Positions 1-10,478 are shown, counted from the stretch's first letter. The stretch: DNA of 34,974 nucleotides from Hymenobacter terrestris (GCF_013377905.1 NZ_JABKAV010000036.1:1-34974); one strand, 5' to 3'. Notes: a model not told the origin generated them from the letters alone. Numbers and translations are program-made.

Positions 1-31
1 GGAACAGCTGATACCAAGCAAGAGCCAGGCC

Positions 32-57
32 CTTCCTCTCCTTGTTCGGAGAGGGAG
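32..57. repeat. Short inverted repeat downstream of the PQQ-type dehydrogenase gene
   Basis: Positions 32-41 and 48-57 form a 10-bp stem (core CCTCTCC / GGAGAGG, one G.U pair) with a 6-nt loop. It lies about 23 bases beyond the stop of the minus-strand gene that follows. No T-run accompanies it, so it may be a weak terminator or RNA 3'-end protector rather than a classical intrinsic terminator. The C/T-rich and G/A-rich arms could also belong to a dispersed intergenic repeat, but only one copy is seen here. Confidence 0.4.
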
Positions 58-79
58 TGAGGCGTGACTTGAGGATGCC

Positions 80-1465
80 TCACTCTACTACCAGCCGCTG
101 AGTGCGTCCGCCGTTCTGGACCATGTACATGCCCGGCTTCAGGCCCTCAATTGAAAGCGTTAGCTGGCTTTGACCAGCCGCAAAGCGCGCCGTTTGCACC
201 CGCCGGCCCAGTGCATCGCTGATGCTGATGGCATCGGCTGCCAGGGCCGGCCGCTCCAGCGTGAGGGTATGGTGAGCGGGGTTGGGCCAGAGGCGCAGGC
301 GGGCTGCTACGGGAGCGGCAGTGGCCGTTACCACAAAGTCGCGGTTTTCGAGCACCAGAATTCGGTCGTCGGTGGCGGCGGGGCTACCACGGCCGTCGCG
401 GTTGCTGGTAGCCACATACACCCGGCCCTGGGGCGAAACGCAGATGGCCCGCAGCCGGCCGAAGCTGGTGAGGTAATCAGTGCGGGAGGAAATGGCGTCG
501 CCGGTGGCATTAAGGGCCAGGTCGGTGAGGCGGGCGGCCTTGAGCGAAACTAGCAGCAGGCGGTTCTGCCAGCCCGGAATGGCAGGCGAAGTGTAGTACG
601 CGAGGCCCGCCACAGCCAGCGTGGGCGTCCAGGCCGTGAGGGGTACCCGCACGTTGTTCTGGGTGCAGAAGGCCTGCTCGGTGGTTTGGTCGCAGTAGCC
701 TTCCACCGTAGGCCAGCCGTAGTTGCGGCCGGGCTCAATGAGGTTTAGCTCATCGTCGCTGTTGGCCCCGTGCTCCGAGCTGTAGATGCGGTTGCCGAGA
801 CCCAGGGCCAGGCCCTGGGGGTTGCGGTGGCCCAGCGTGTAGGTCAGGCTACCGGAGATGGGGTTGTTGGCAGGTACGCTGCCATCAAGGTTCAAGCGCA
901 GGATTTTGCCGTTGAGCGAAGCCGGATTCTGGGCCTGGGGCAGCTGCTGAGCGTCGCCGGTACTCATGAGCAGCGTGCGGTCGGGCAAGATGAGCAGGCG
1001 CGAGCCGCTGTGGGTGCTGGTGGCCGGAATGTTGCCCAGCAGCACCAACGGAGCGCTTAGCGTACCGTTGGCGTAGGTCAGGCGCACCAGCTTTTCGAGG
1101 TAGGTACCGTTCTCAGTGTAGTTGTACACCACGTACACGAAAGGCGACGTGGCGAAATCGGGATGCAGTGCCATACCCAGCAACCCGCCTTCCGACGACG
1201 TGGATACATCGGCCAGGGTAATGAGCGGCGTAACCGCGCCGGTGGTTGGGTTCACCCGGCTGATGCGGCCGCCGCGTTCGGTCATCCAGATGAAGTTATC
1301 GGGCCCCCAGACCAGCTCCCAGGGCACTACCAGACCAGTCGTGAGGGCCGAAACGGTGACAGTGGTAGTGCCCACCGGGAAGGTAGTTAGGGCCGGGAGC
1401 GTCTGGGCAGTCAGGGGGGCGGCGGCGAGTAGCAGGGCTGTTAGTGAGGTATAAAAGCGGTTCAT
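80..1465 (-). CDS. Secreted PQQ-dependent sugar dehydrogenase-like protein with T9SS sorting domain
   Basis: The product is 461 aa. A signal peptide (MNRFYTSLTALLLAAAPLTAQ) is followed by a six-bladed glucose/sorbosone dehydrogenase-type propeller (PF07995 family) with recognisable stretches such as VPWELVWGPD, LLGMALHPDF, GHRNPQGLA and SEHGANSDDELN. Enzymes of this family oxidise aldose sugars using PQQ and calcium. The last ~75 residues, starting at LWPNPAHHTLTL and ending KPGMYMV..G...RLVVE, match a type A type IX secretion sorting domain, so the protein should be exported and released or anchored at the cell surface. I chose the ATG giving the signal peptide; an upstream in-frame extension of 25 residues lacks any export signal at its own N-terminus. 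Substrate is not deducible. It faces away from the GNAT gene, with 125 bases between them. Confidence 0.85.
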   Translation of the reverse strand: MNRFYTSLTALLLAAAPLTAQTLPALTTFPVGTTTVTVSALTTGLVVPWELVWGPDNFIWMTERGGRISRVNPTTGAVTPLITLADVSTSSEGGLLGMALHPDFATSPFVYVVYNYTENGTYLEKLVRLTYANGTLSAPLVLLGNIPATSTHSGSRLLILPDRTLLMSTGDAQQLPQAQNPASLNGKILRLNLDGSVPANNPISGSLTYTLGHRNPQGLALGLGNRIYSSEHGANSDDELNLIEPGRNYGWPTVEGYCDQTTEQAFCTQNNVRVPLTAWTPTLAVAGLAYYTSPAIPGWQNRLLLVSLKAARLTDLALNATGDAISSRTDYLTSFGRLRAICVSPQGRVYVATSNRDGRGSPAATDDRILVLENRDFVVTATAAPVAARLRLWPNPAHHTLTLERPALAADAISISDALGRRVQTARFAAGQSQLTLSIEGLKPGMYMVQNGGRTQRLVVE

Positions 1466-1590
1466 AAGTAGGCTATTGAGTGGGAGGAGAGGCGCTGCAT
1501 AAGATAGCAAAAACGCCCGACTTGTGGCCCGGTGCCCCACGTCTGCTGCCGCCTGCCGTTCTTGCGGCTTCCCTCCAACCTGCCCCTGCC

Positions 1591-2025
1591 ATGTTCACCG
1601 TCAGCCCCGACCCCGCCCACCTCAATGTGCCCCTGATTCACGAGTACCTCAGTCAGCAGTCGTACTGGGGCCTGGGCATGCCGCTCAAAACGCTGGAGCG
1701 GGCCATTGCCAACTCACTCAACTTCGGCCTCTACGGCCCCGATGGCCAGCAGGCAGCCTTTGCCCGGGTGGTTACCGACCGCGCCACGTTTGCCTGGCTC
1801 TGCGACGTATTCGTGCTGCCCGAATACCAGGGCCTGGGCCTGGGCAAGCAGCTCGTGGAAACCATTATGGCCCACCCCGAGCTGCAGGGTGTGCGCCGCT
1901 TCATGCTGGCCACCCTCGACGCCCACAGTCTCTACCGCCGCTTCGGCTTCCAGGATCTGCCCACCCCCGACCGCTTCCTGGAAATCAAGAAAGCCAACCC
2001 CTACGGCGTACCAACGGGTAATTAA
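1591..2025 (+). CDS. GNAT family N-acetyltransferase
   Basis: The product is 144 aa, a normal length for a single GNAT domain. The acetyl-CoA binding motif A is visible as VFVLPEYQGLGLGKQLVE (about residues 73-90, with the Q-x-x-G-x-G/A signature at Q80-G85), followed by a motif B-like region ending in LYRRFGF. The C-terminus (PTPDRFLEIKK) resembles small uncharacterised GNATs that modify amino groups of metabolites or peptides. The start is the ATG opening MFTVSPDP; an upstream in-frame ATG would add a low-complexity Pro/Ala stretch unlike a GNAT N-terminus. The HD-like gene follows 35 bases downstream, so the two are probably co-transcribed. The substrate cannot be predicted. Confidence 0.85.
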   Translation: MFTVSPDPAHLNVPLIHEYLSQQSYWGLGMPLKTLERAIANSLNFGLYGPDGQQAAFARVVTDRATFAWLCDVFVLPEYQGLGLGKQLVETIMAHPELQGVRRFMLATLDAHSLYRRFGFQDLPTPDRFLEIKKANPYGVPTGN

Positions 2026-2060
2026 ACCCAGAGCCTCGCACTACATCCTCAACTCGCCAA

Positions 2061-2678
2061 ATGCAAACCCGCTGGAATGCTCTCGTGAGTCCTCTGATGC
2101 CCGATGCCACCCGGCGCGACACGATGTATGAGCAACTCGTGGCCTCCTACGACGGGCCAGGCCGCCACTACCATAACCTGCGCCACGTGCAAACCCTGCT
2201 GAACACCGTGGATGAGTACGCCGGAATGGTGGAGGACCGGCCGGTGGTGGAGTTGGCCGTCTGGTTTCACGATGCGGTATACAACTACCTCTCCTCGGAA
2301 AACGAAGCCCGCAGTGCCGAACTGGCCCGGCATTTTCTGACGTACTCCACGCTCGGCCCCGAACGGCAGGCGCGGGTAGTCTATCTTATTGAATGCACCG
2401 CCCGCCACGCTGCCGTCCACGCCCCGGCGCCCGACCTGGATTTTTTCCTCGACGCCGACCTGCGCGTGTTAGGAGCCGAGCCGGCCGCTTACGCCGAATA
2501 CGCCCGCCAGATCCGGCAGGAGTACCGGCTAGTCCCCGCCGTGCTATACCGTCGAGGCCGCCGCAAGGTGCTGGAGCAACTATTGGCCGGCCCGGCGCTG
2601 TACCGCACGCCTGCGTTTCAAAGTCGGTTCGAGGCAGCCGCCCGGCGTAACCTGCGGGCGGAGCTGGACGGGTTGTAG
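2061..2678 (+). CDS. Predicted metal-dependent HD-superfamily phosphohydrolase (COG4339-like)
   Basis: The product is 205 aa, all-alpha in character. Putative metal ligands are in the expected order: YHNLRHV (H38, H42), the HD pair in WFHDAVYNY (H70-D71), and a later DADLRVLG segment (D131, D133). This pattern matches the small COG4339 group, whose members are predicted metal-dependent phosphohydrolases without an established substrate. No signal peptide or membrane segment is present, so it is likely cytoplasmic. It probably shares a transcript with the GNAT gene upstream. A weak hairpin overlaps its stop codon. Family assignment is fairly firm; the biochemical role is unknown. Confidence 0.8.
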   Translation: MQTRWNALVSPLMPDATRRDTMYEQLVASYDGPGRHYHNLRHVQTLLNTVDEYAGMVEDRPVVELAVWFHDAVYNYLSSENEARSAELARHFLTYSTLGPERQARVVYLIECTARHAAVHAPAPDLDFFLDADLRVLGAEPAAYAEYARQIRQEYRLVPAVLYRRGRRKVLEQLLAGPALYRTPAFQSRFEAAARRNLRAELDGL

Positions 2679-2704
2679 CGTGTACCGTTCAGCGGTATGC
2701 GCTA
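2676..2704 (+). terminator. Weak hairpin at the end of the HD-like gene
   Basis: A 12-bp stem with two G.U pairs (TAGCGTGTACCG / CGGTATGCGCTA) and loop TTCAG starts exactly at the stop codon. There is no T-run, so it could attenuate or protect the 3' end rather than terminate strongly. Confidence 0.4.
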
Positions 2705-2738
2705 CCCGCGCAACGCCTCGCTTTCACCCCGCGTCCCT

Positions 2739-2746
2739 TATCTTCC
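2739..2746 (+). promoter_or_regulatory. Possible -7 element for the S9 peptidase gene
   Basis: TATCTTCC resembles the Bacteroidota -7 element TAnnTTTG with two mismatches and lies 18 bases upstream of the peptidase ATG. No TTG is found at the expected -33 position, so support is weak. Confidence 0.25.
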
Positions 2747-2764
2747 GAAACGAAATTCCTGCCC

Positions 2765-5218
<2,454 letters not shown>

Positions 5219-5244
5219 ACGAGCACCCGAATTATTGAGATTAA

Positions 5245-5276
5245 AAAACGGCGGCAGCCTTATTCTGCTGCCGTTT
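5245..5276 (+). terminator. Intrinsic terminator of the S9 peptidase gene
   Basis: A 12-bp stem with a single G.U pair (AAACGGCGGCAG / CTGCTGCCGTTT) closes a 7-nt loop, 26 bases after the stop codon, followed by a T-rich tract. A-rich 5' and T-rich 3' flanks fit an intrinsic terminator. Confidence 0.8.
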
Positions 5277-5308
5277 CTGTCTTTTACCTGCCATGAGCTT
5301 TATCGATT

Positions 5309-6562
5309 ATGCTCCCCGCCACCCTTGGCCGCCTCACCCGCTACTCCCTGCTGCTCTTGGTGGCCACGGCTTCTTTCTGGTTTTCGCCTGCGCCTCTTAC
5401 GGAGGATGAGTACTGCGGCACTTACCTTCATCTGAGCTCCTTCGCGGGTTTCATGGCCAACTGCGACGGGTTCGAGTACATGGAAAGTGCCCGCTACCCA
5501 GCCCGGCTGCTGGAGCCGCAGGCCGTACGCCAGTCGCGGCCGCTATACGTGCTACTGGGCACGGCCGTAGGCTACCCGGTTACGTGGGTGATGCAGGGCC
5601 TGCAAGCCGGCGGACTGCTGCCGGCCGCCGTGGTGGCCAAGCTGCCAGCCAAGTACCAGCCGCTACTTGGGTTCTATATCGGCTACGTGCTGCTGAATTT
5701 TGGACTGCTGCTGGGGGCGCTGCTGCTGTTTCGGCACCTGTATTACCGCCTCACGGACGGGCGAGGCCAGCCGCTGGTGTTGGCGGCGCTGCTGGTATTC
5801 CTAATATCAAACCAGGTAACCAAAGCCTTTTTCTGGACGGTTCATCAACAGATGTTCACCTTTCTGGTGCCGCTGGCGCTGCTTTGGCTGGCGCTGCAGC
5901 TGCGGCAGCAACCACGCTGGCGGGCGGCCCTGCTGGGGCTGGCGCTGCTGGGCGGCTTACTGGCGCTGGCATATGGTAGTTTCGTGCTGGTGCTGCCAGT
6001 ACTGATCTACGGGTTGTGGTTACTGCGCCGCCAGAAGCCGTTGCTTACCCTAACAGCCCGGGCCCTGCTGCTGACTAGCCTATTCGTGTTGCCCACGCTG
6101 CTCTGGATACTATTGCTGCAATTGCGCGGTGTGGCCTATTACAACCACGAGGCCGAAGCCTACCACCAATTGGTGTGGCTGCAGGGGCTGTGGCTGCAGC
6201 CGCTGCCCGACTTCCTAGTGCTGACCGGGGCCAACCTGGCCCAGTTCGGAACCACGTTACCGGCCATTGCGCCCTTCCTGGTCGCAGCACTGGCCGCGGG
6301 GTGGTGGCTGTACGGAGGCGCCCCCGGCCGGCCCACTGGCCTAACCGAGCTGATTGGCCTGCTGGCCTTGCTGACGGGCTTTCTGGCCGGGCTGGGCTAC
6401 TACAAAGAGCGCCTCACGTTTATGCTGGTGCCGCTGCTGTTGCTCGTAGCGGCCCTAGCATTGGCCCGCCGGCCACCGGGCCCTCGTGGCAGCGCGCTGC
6501 TGCTGGCGGCGGCCTTGGGCTGGCACGTTTGGCAGGTGGCTAGCTACGGACCATTTTCCTAA
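5309..6562 (+). CDS. Multi-pass membrane protein, function unknown (possibly GT-C-like)
   Basis: The product is 417 aa and very rich in Leu and Ala, with about ten hydrophobic segments. The first is at residues 12-26 and is followed by a polar, Cys-containing loop up to residue ~80 that holds acidic groups (TEDEYCG at 31-37, NCDGFEYMESARYP at 51-64). A first extracytoplasmic loop with paired acidic residues is a feature of GT-C glycosyltransferases, so that fold is one possibility, but I recognise no diagnostic family motif. The C-terminus ends in two hydrophobic helices. The gene is single, between two terminator structures, and convergent with the PAP2 gene. Coding status is well supported by length and membrane topology; function is not. 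Confidence 0.75.
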   Translation: MLPATLGRLTRYSLLLLVATASFWFSPAPLTEDEYCGTYLHLSSFAGFMANCDGFEYMESARYPARLLEPQAVRQSRPLYVLLGTAVGYPVTWVMQGLQAGGLLPAAVVAKLPAKYQPLLGFYIGYVLLNFGLLLGALLLFRHLYYRLTDGRGQPLVLAALLVFLISNQVTKAFFWTVHQQMFTFLVPLALLWLALQLRQQPRWRAALLGLALLGGLLALAYGSFVLVLPVLIYGLWLLRRQKPLLTLTARALLLTSLFVLPTLLWILLLQLRGVAYYNHEAEAYHQLVWLQGLWLQPLPDFLVLTGANLAQFGTTLPAIAPFLVAALAAGWWLYGGAPGRPTGLTELIGLLALLTGFLAGLGYYKERLTFMLVPLLLLVAALALARRPPGPRGSALLLAAALGWHVWQVASYGPFS

Positions 6563-6617
6563 TAATATCGACATAACACACATCATAACAAATATTTACA
6601 TCATTACTAAACAACGA

Positions 6618-6672
6618 AAACCCCAGTAGAGGGCCCCAACCCATAGCGGTTGGCGGCACCCTGCCGGGGTTT
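6618..6672. terminator. Bidirectional terminator-like nested hairpin
   Basis: Outer arms AAACCCCAGTAG (6618-6629) and CTGCCGGGGTTT (6661-6672) pair with one mismatch and one G.U. Inside them a perfect 6-bp hairpin CCAACC / GGTTGG encloses CATAGC. A-runs on one side and T-runs on the other, in a gap between convergent genes, suggest termination in both directions. Confidence 0.6.
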
Positions 6673-6740
6673 CCGATAAGAGTAGGCAATGGCTTTCAAC
6701 TGACAAGCCAGCCTGCCCAAATTCACTAGCATTAGCCGTG

Positions 6741-7562
6741 CTACAATTGCTTTATGAAGCCCAGCCCTGAGTAGGCGTAACCGTTTACGTTAACGCCCTG
6801 TACCGGAAACACTGAAAGGCCAGTGCGGCTGGTGGTTTTATGCAACTGTGGCACCAGAATGCCCACCGCTGCGCCTACCGTGTAGCCCACAATATTATCG
6901 GAAAGGAAGTGCTTGCCGGCCTTGAGGCGGAAATAGCCCGTAGCCGCGGGCAGCAGTGCTGCCGTGCCCCATACGAAAGGGCGGGCCGCCGAGCCGGGGT
7001 TGAAATCGTGGTATACTTTGGCGGCGAAGAATGTAGCCGCTGCTGTGTTGGCCGTATGGCCGGCAAAAAACGAGTTGGTGGAGATGTGGCTGGTACGCTT
7101 GCCTCCTCCTTCGGAGCCATACAGGAAAGGACGGTAGCGGTACACATTGCCGGCCGTAAGTGTAAAGGCAGCATTGGAGGCCAGCATGGTCTGCAGATAC
7201 AGCCCTAGCACCTGCCCGTAGCGGCCCCGCACGTCGCTGTCGAGGGCCAGCAAACCCGGTGCCAGCAGCAGCGACGGATACACAATAAAGTCGCTTGCAG
7301 TTTGGGCGCTGGTGCTGAAGTTACCGGCCGCAAATCGGTCGAATTTGGGTACATCCTGCTTATTGAGAGCCGCCAGCTGTGTCTGGTTAAGGCCGTCCTT
7401 TTTGGAAATCAGCAGCAGCCCTACACCGCTCAATGCCCCCAAGCCCGCCGTAACAGGTGCGTCGACGGCAAAGCGGGTGCGGTAGGGTGAAGACGCACGC
7501 TGGGCCTGTGCCTCAACTAAAGGCAATAGCGGCAAAAGAAGCAATGGCGTAAAACGCTTCAT
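6741..7562 (-). CDS. PAP2 family phosphatase (periplasmic or outer-membrane facing)
   Basis: The product is 273 aa with a signal peptide (MKRFTPLLLLPLLPLVEAQAQ). Phosphatidic acid phosphatase type 2 motifs are visible: an RP pair in YRYRPFLYG (R144-P145), the second motif as FFAGHTA (H169), and the third as FRLKAGKHFLSDNIVG (R212, H218, D222). The family dephosphorylates lipid or other phosphate esters, e.g. undecaprenyl pyrophosphate or PA. The Lys normally seven residues before the RP pair is Ala137 here, and the usual PSGH is AGH. The C-terminus ends in a segment that could be a beta strand. I chose the ATG that begins the signal peptide over a longer in-frame form. It is divergent from metK. 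Confidence 0.85.
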   Translation of the reverse strand: MKRFTPLLLLPLLPLVEAQAQRASSPYRTRFAVDAPVTAGLGALSGVGLLLISKKDGLNQTQLAALNKQDVPKFDRFAAGNFSTSAQTASDFIVYPSLLLAPGLLALDSDVRGRYGQVLGLYLQTMLASNAAFTLTAGNVYRYRPFLYGSEGGGKRTSHISTNSFFAGHTANTAAATFFAAKVYHDFNPGSAARPFVWGTAALLPAATGYFRLKAGKHFLSDNIVGYTVGAAVGILVPQLHKTTSRTGLSVFPVQGVNVNGYAYSGLGFIKQL

Positions 7563-7610
7563 AAGGAGGAAAAGTAAACTGAGAGAGAATGGCGCTGAAA
7601 GCGGTGAACG

Positions 7611-7618
7611 CAAATGTA
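7611..7618 (-). promoter_or_regulatory. Candidate -7 promoter element of the PAP2 gene
   Basis: Read on the minus strand, TACATTTG is an exact match to the Bacteroidota -7 consensus TAnnTTTG and is followed by C as in the other promoters of this window. It predicts a leader of about 40 bases. No TTG is seen 19 bp upstream. Confidence 0.5.
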
Positions 7619-7695
7619 GCACGATGGTTAAGGCCGGGACTATACGGGCTGCTTTCAGTAAGGTCCAGATTCAAAATCAACCAATAGAAATCTCG

Positions 7696-7703
7696 TAGCT
7701 TTG
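7696..7703 (+). promoter_or_regulatory. Candidate -7 promoter element of metK
   Basis: TAGCTTTG matches TAnnTTTG exactly and continues as CGGCCCT, the same downstream bases found after the rpsU -7 element. It would give a leader of roughly 70 bases. A -33 TTG is not evident. I looked for a SAM riboswitch in this leader and could not recognise one. Confidence 0.5.
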
Positions 7704-7777
7704 CGGCCCTGACCGGCCATTTGCCGACCTAGGGCAGGGGCTACCGGCCTCTCGCGTACTTCTACCTTTCTTAGCTG

Positions 7778-9040
7778 ATGCCCTACCTGTTCACGTCCGA
7801 ATCCGTTTCGGAAGGCCACCCAGATAAAGTAGCCGACCAGATTTCCGACGCTATCCTCGACGAATACCTGCGCCAGGACCCCACCGCTAAAGTGGCCTGC
7901 GAAACCTTGGTAACCACCGATTTTGCCCTCGTAGCCGGCGAAATCAAGTCGACTGCCCATGTAGATGCCGAGCCTATCATCCGCGAGGTTATCCGCCGCA
8001 TCGGCTACAATAAGCCCGAATACCTGTTCAACGCCGACACCTGCGAGGTGATGAACCGCCTGCACGAACAGTCGCCCGACATTAGCCAGGGCGTGGTACG
8101 CGCTACGGCTGAAGAGCAGGGTGCCGGCGACCAGGGCATGATGTTCGGCTACGCGACCAACGAAACGGCCAACTACATGCCGCTGGGTCTCGACTTGTCG
8201 CACCGGTTACTGCGCGAGCTATCGGCTATGCGCAAAGAAGGCCGCGAAATGACTTACCTGCGCCCCGATGCCAAAAGCCAGGTAACCATCCGTTACGCCG
8301 ACGACAACACGCCCGAAGCCATCGAAACCATTGTCGTTAGCACCCAGCACGACGAGTTCGATGCCGATGAGGCCACCATGCTGCGCCGCATTGAGGAGGA
8401 CATCAAAACCATCCTCATCCCCCGCGTGAAGGCCCAACTCGATGCCAACACCCAGGCGTTGTTCACCGACAGCATCACCTATCACATCAACCCTACGGGC
8501 AAATTCGTCATCGGTGGCCCCCACGGCGACTCGGGCCTGACGGGCCGCAAGATTATCGTGGATACCTACGGTGGTAAAGGGGCCCATGGCGGCGGAGCCT
8601 TCTCGGGCAAAGATTCGAGCAAGGTTGACCGTTCGGCAGCTTATGCGGCCCGCCACATCGCCAAAAATCTAGTAGCCGCCGGCGTAGCCGACCAAGTGCT
8701 CGTGCAGGTAGCCTACGCCATTGGTGTAGCCGAACCCGTAGGCGTGTTCGTAGATACCTACGGCACCACCCAGGTCAGCAACGGCAATGGCGAAAAGCTT
8801 ACCGACGGCCAGATTGCCCGGAAAGTGCAGAACATTTTCGACCTGCGCCCCTACGCCATCGTACAGCGCCTAGGTCTGCAGAACCCTATCTTCGCCGAGT
8901 CGGCTGCCTATGGCCACATGGGCCGCGAAGCTGGTACCAAGCAGGTGAACATGCCCGATGGCAGCACCAAAACCGTCGAAACCTTTACCTGGGAGAAGCT
9001 TGACTACGTAGACAATATCAAAGCTGAGTTTGGCCTATGA
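7778..9040 (+). CDS. metK: S-adenosylmethionine synthetase
   Basis: The product is 420 aa and makes SAM from methionine and ATP in the cytoplasm. The N-terminal ATP-binding motif [11 protein letters not shown] (H14, D16, K17), the hexapeptide-like [12 protein letters not shown] and the glycine-rich loop [19 protein letters not shown] are all intact, so the enzyme should be active. It is somewhat longer than the E. coli protein (about 384 aa), the extra length being spread over loops, which is common in Bacteroidota. The ATG at [14 protein letters not shown] is the family's usual start. Its stop codon overlaps the ATG of a 43-residue ORF (ATGA), implying translational coupling. It is convergent with hpf across a very long hairpin. 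Confidence 0.97.
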   Translation: MPYLFTSESVSEGHPDKVADQISDAILDEYLRQDPTAKVACETLVTTDFALVAGEIKSTAHVDAEPIIREVIRRIGYNKPEYLFNADTCEVMNRLHEQSPDISQGVVRATAEEQGAGDQGMMFGYATNETANYMPLGLDLSHRLLRELSAMRKEGREMTYLRPDAKSQVTIRYADDNTPEAIETIVVSTQHDEFDADEATMLRRIEEDIKTILIPRVKAQLDANTQALFTDSITYHINPTGKFVIGGPHGDSGLTGRKIIVDTYGGKGAHGGGAFSGKDSSKVDRSAAYAARHIAKNLVAAGVADQVLVQVAYAIGVAEPVGVFVDTYGTTQVSNGNGEKLTDGQIARKVQNIFDLRPYAIVQRLGLQNPIFAESAAYGHMGREAGTKQVNMPDGSTKTVETFTWEKLDYVDNIKAEFGL

Positions 9041-9168
9041 TTTTGTTGTTGAGGCTGCTTCAAACCCAGAATAAGCCATTGCGCTTGGCGCTGGTAGTGC
9101 TAGCGGCCTACGCTATCTACCGGGCCGGCTACAGTGCTGGCGAGTTTGGTTACTATCTACAGCACTAA
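9037..9168 (+). CDS. Small single-pass membrane protein coupled to metK (43 aa)
   Basis: An ATG overlaps the metK stop codon (ATGA) and opens a 43-codon frame ending in TAA just before a strong hairpin. The peptide starts [20 protein letters not shown], has one hydrophobic helix at about residues 16-28 ([13 protein letters not shown]), and ends with a Gly/Tyr-rich tail ([16 protein letters not shown]). Lys and Arg before the helix and few charges after it suggest an inner-membrane protein with the tail outside. I recognise no family. The overlap, the fit between metK and the terminator, and the sensible membrane topology support it as a real gene; conservation has not been tested. Confidence 0.6.
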   Translation: MILLLRLLQTQNKPLRLALVVLAAYAIYRAGYSAGEFGYYLQH

Positions 9169-9169
9169 G

Positions 9170-9235
9170 CTGCTACCAATCATGTAAAAGCCCCGCCTGA
9201 CGATTCAGGCGGGGCTTTTACATGATTGGTAGCAG
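9170..9235. terminator. 31-bp perfect inverted repeat, bidirectional terminator
   Basis: Arms at 9170-9200 and 9205-9235 are exact reverse complements with a 4-nt loop CGAT. The inner half (AAAAGCCCCGCCTGA / TCAGGCGGGGCTTTT) is a typical GC-rich terminator with A and T flanks; the outer half (CTGCTACCAATCATGT and its complement) extends it beyond the usual size. It sits between the convergent metK operon and hpf, so it probably terminates both. Confidence 0.85.
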
Positions 9236-9257
9236 GCTCAGTGCTAACAACGCGGCT

Positions 9258-9557
9258 TTAGTAGTTCACCAGCTTCTCCTTGTGCTTTACCAACTGGCGG
9301 CGCATAGCCTCATAGCAGGCATCGGTGGCGGCTTCGAAAGTAGGCGCGTCTTCCTCACAGAACAGCGTGTTGCCGGGCACCATCAGCTTGAATTCTACGG
9401 TTTTGTTAGCAATACCGTCTTTATTGTTCACTTTGAGGATAACTTCACCTTCGGTTATGCGGTCGAAGAATGTTTCGAGCTTATTAAGGCGTTGCTGAAT
9501 GAAATCGAGCAAGGGCTGGCCGGCGTCAAAATGCACCGAATTGATCTGTACTTTCAT
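9258..9557 (-). CDS. hpf: Ribosome hibernation promoting factor / RaiA-like (short form)
   Basis: The product is 99 aa, the size of short HPF/YfiA proteins. It opens MKVQINSVHFDAGQPLLDFI, contains a middle GEVILKVNNKDGIANKTVEFKLMVPG and the segment FEAATDACYEAMRRQLVKHKEKL typical of the sigma-54 modulation/S30AE family, which binds the 30S subunit and reduces translation or forms inactive dimers in stationary phase. The ATG start is used; a TTG one codon upstream is less likely. It lies 33 bases behind xerC on the same strand and probably shares its transcript. In Bacteroidota this trio commonly precedes tRNA-tuf-secE; here it ends at a terminator. Confidence 0.93.
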   Translation of the reverse strand: MKVQINSVHFDAGQPLLDFIQQRLNKLETFFDRITEGEVILKVNNKDGIANKTVEFKLMVPGNTLFCEEDAPTFEAATDACYEAMRRQLVKHKEKLVNY

Positions 9558-9590
9558 CAACTAGGGGGTTAAGGGTAAACAATAAATCAG

Positions 9591-10478
9591 TCAGGCCTTG
9601 GGGTGGGCCTGCTCAAAAACGGACTTCAACCTATCGATACTCAGGTGGGTGTATACCTGCGTGGCGGCTAGGTTGGCGTGTCCGAGCAATTCTTTAATAG
9701 CGTTCAAATCAGCTCCTTTACCCAGCAGGTGCGTGGCGAAGGAGTGGCGGAGCACGTGCGGATGCTGCTGGCCCGAAGCCGTGGTTATCTGGCTTAGATA
9801 GTGCTTCACGGTGCGGTAAACCAGTTTTTCATACAGCGGCTCGCCTTTGTCTGTAACGAGAAGCGGCGCGGTGGCGTTGCCGCTACTACCGAACTCGTGC
9901 CGCTGCCGGGCTATATACTGCTCCAGAACCCGCACTAAACCTGAGTTGAGCGGCACAATACGCTGCTTGCTGCCCTTACCCGTTACGCGCACAGTGCTGC
10001 CAGCCAAGCTTAGGTCAGCGGGCCGAATGCCCATCAGCTCTGAGAGGCGCATGCCGGTACCATAAAGTAGCTCCAGAATCAGCTGGTCGCGGGCCCCGGC
10101 GAAAGTATCTGGAAATTCGAAGGAATTCAGGAGGTTATTGAGGCTTTCTTCGGGTACGAAGTCGGGCAGCTTCTTGGCTGTTTTGGGCGAGGTGATGCGT
10201 AGCATCGGATTCTTGGCCACCGATCCGGTGCGCAGCAGATAGCTATAGTAGGAGCGCAGGCACGCGATTTTGCGATTCACAGTACGCGGGTCGAGTTGCT
10301 GCTGCATGAGCTGCACTACCCAGGAGCGGATCAGCGTATGGTCGGCTTGGGTAGGGTCATCGAGTTCGTAAGTGGCCTTCAAGAACTCGCCAAACTGCCG
10401 CAGATCCGTTTGGTACGATACGACCGTGTGTGGGCTATACCGCTTCTCGAAACGCAGGTAATCAAAAAACAACTCCAT
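9591..10478 (-). CDS. xerC: Tyrosine recombinase XerC/D family
   Basis: The product is 295 aa with the normal two-domain layout: an N-terminal SAM-like core-binding domain (residues 1-85) and a C-terminal catalytic domain. Catalytic residues are recognisable: R144 in YGTGMRLSEL, K168 in VTGKGSKQR, H241 and R244 in HPHVLRHSFATHLL, H267 in LLGHANL and the nucleophile Y276 in TQVYTHLS. It is therefore expected to be an active Xer recombinase that resolves chromosome dimers at dif. Its place between rpsU and hpf is the conserved Bacteroidota position of the housekeeping XerC-like enzyme, so it is not a mobile-element integrase. The ATG start is chosen over a TTG two codons upstream. Confidence 0.93.
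   Translation of the reverse strand: MELFFDYLRFEKRYSPHTVVSYQTDLRQFGEFLKATYELDDPTQADHTLIRSWVVQLMQQQLDPRTVNRKIACLRSYYSYLLRTGSVAKNPMLRITSPKTAKKLPDFVPEESLNNLLNSFEFPDTFAGARDQLILELLYGTGMRLSELMGIRPADLSLAGSTVRVTGKGSKQRIVPLNSGLVRVLEQYIARQRHEFGSSGNATAPLLVTDKGEPLYEKLVYRTVKHYLSQITTASGQQHPHVLRHSFATHLLGKGADLNAIKELLGHANLAATQVYTHLSIDRLKSVFEQAHPKA

Noticed and set aside
7704..7777. SAM riboswitch in the metK leader
   Set aside because: The ~70-base leader shows no recognisable SAM-I, SAM-II or related core, only a short GC-rich stretch.
9591..10478. Integrase of a genomic island
   Set aside because: Its sequence and position between rpsU and hpf identify the housekeeping Xer recombinase; no att repeats, tRNA or cargo genes are adjacent.
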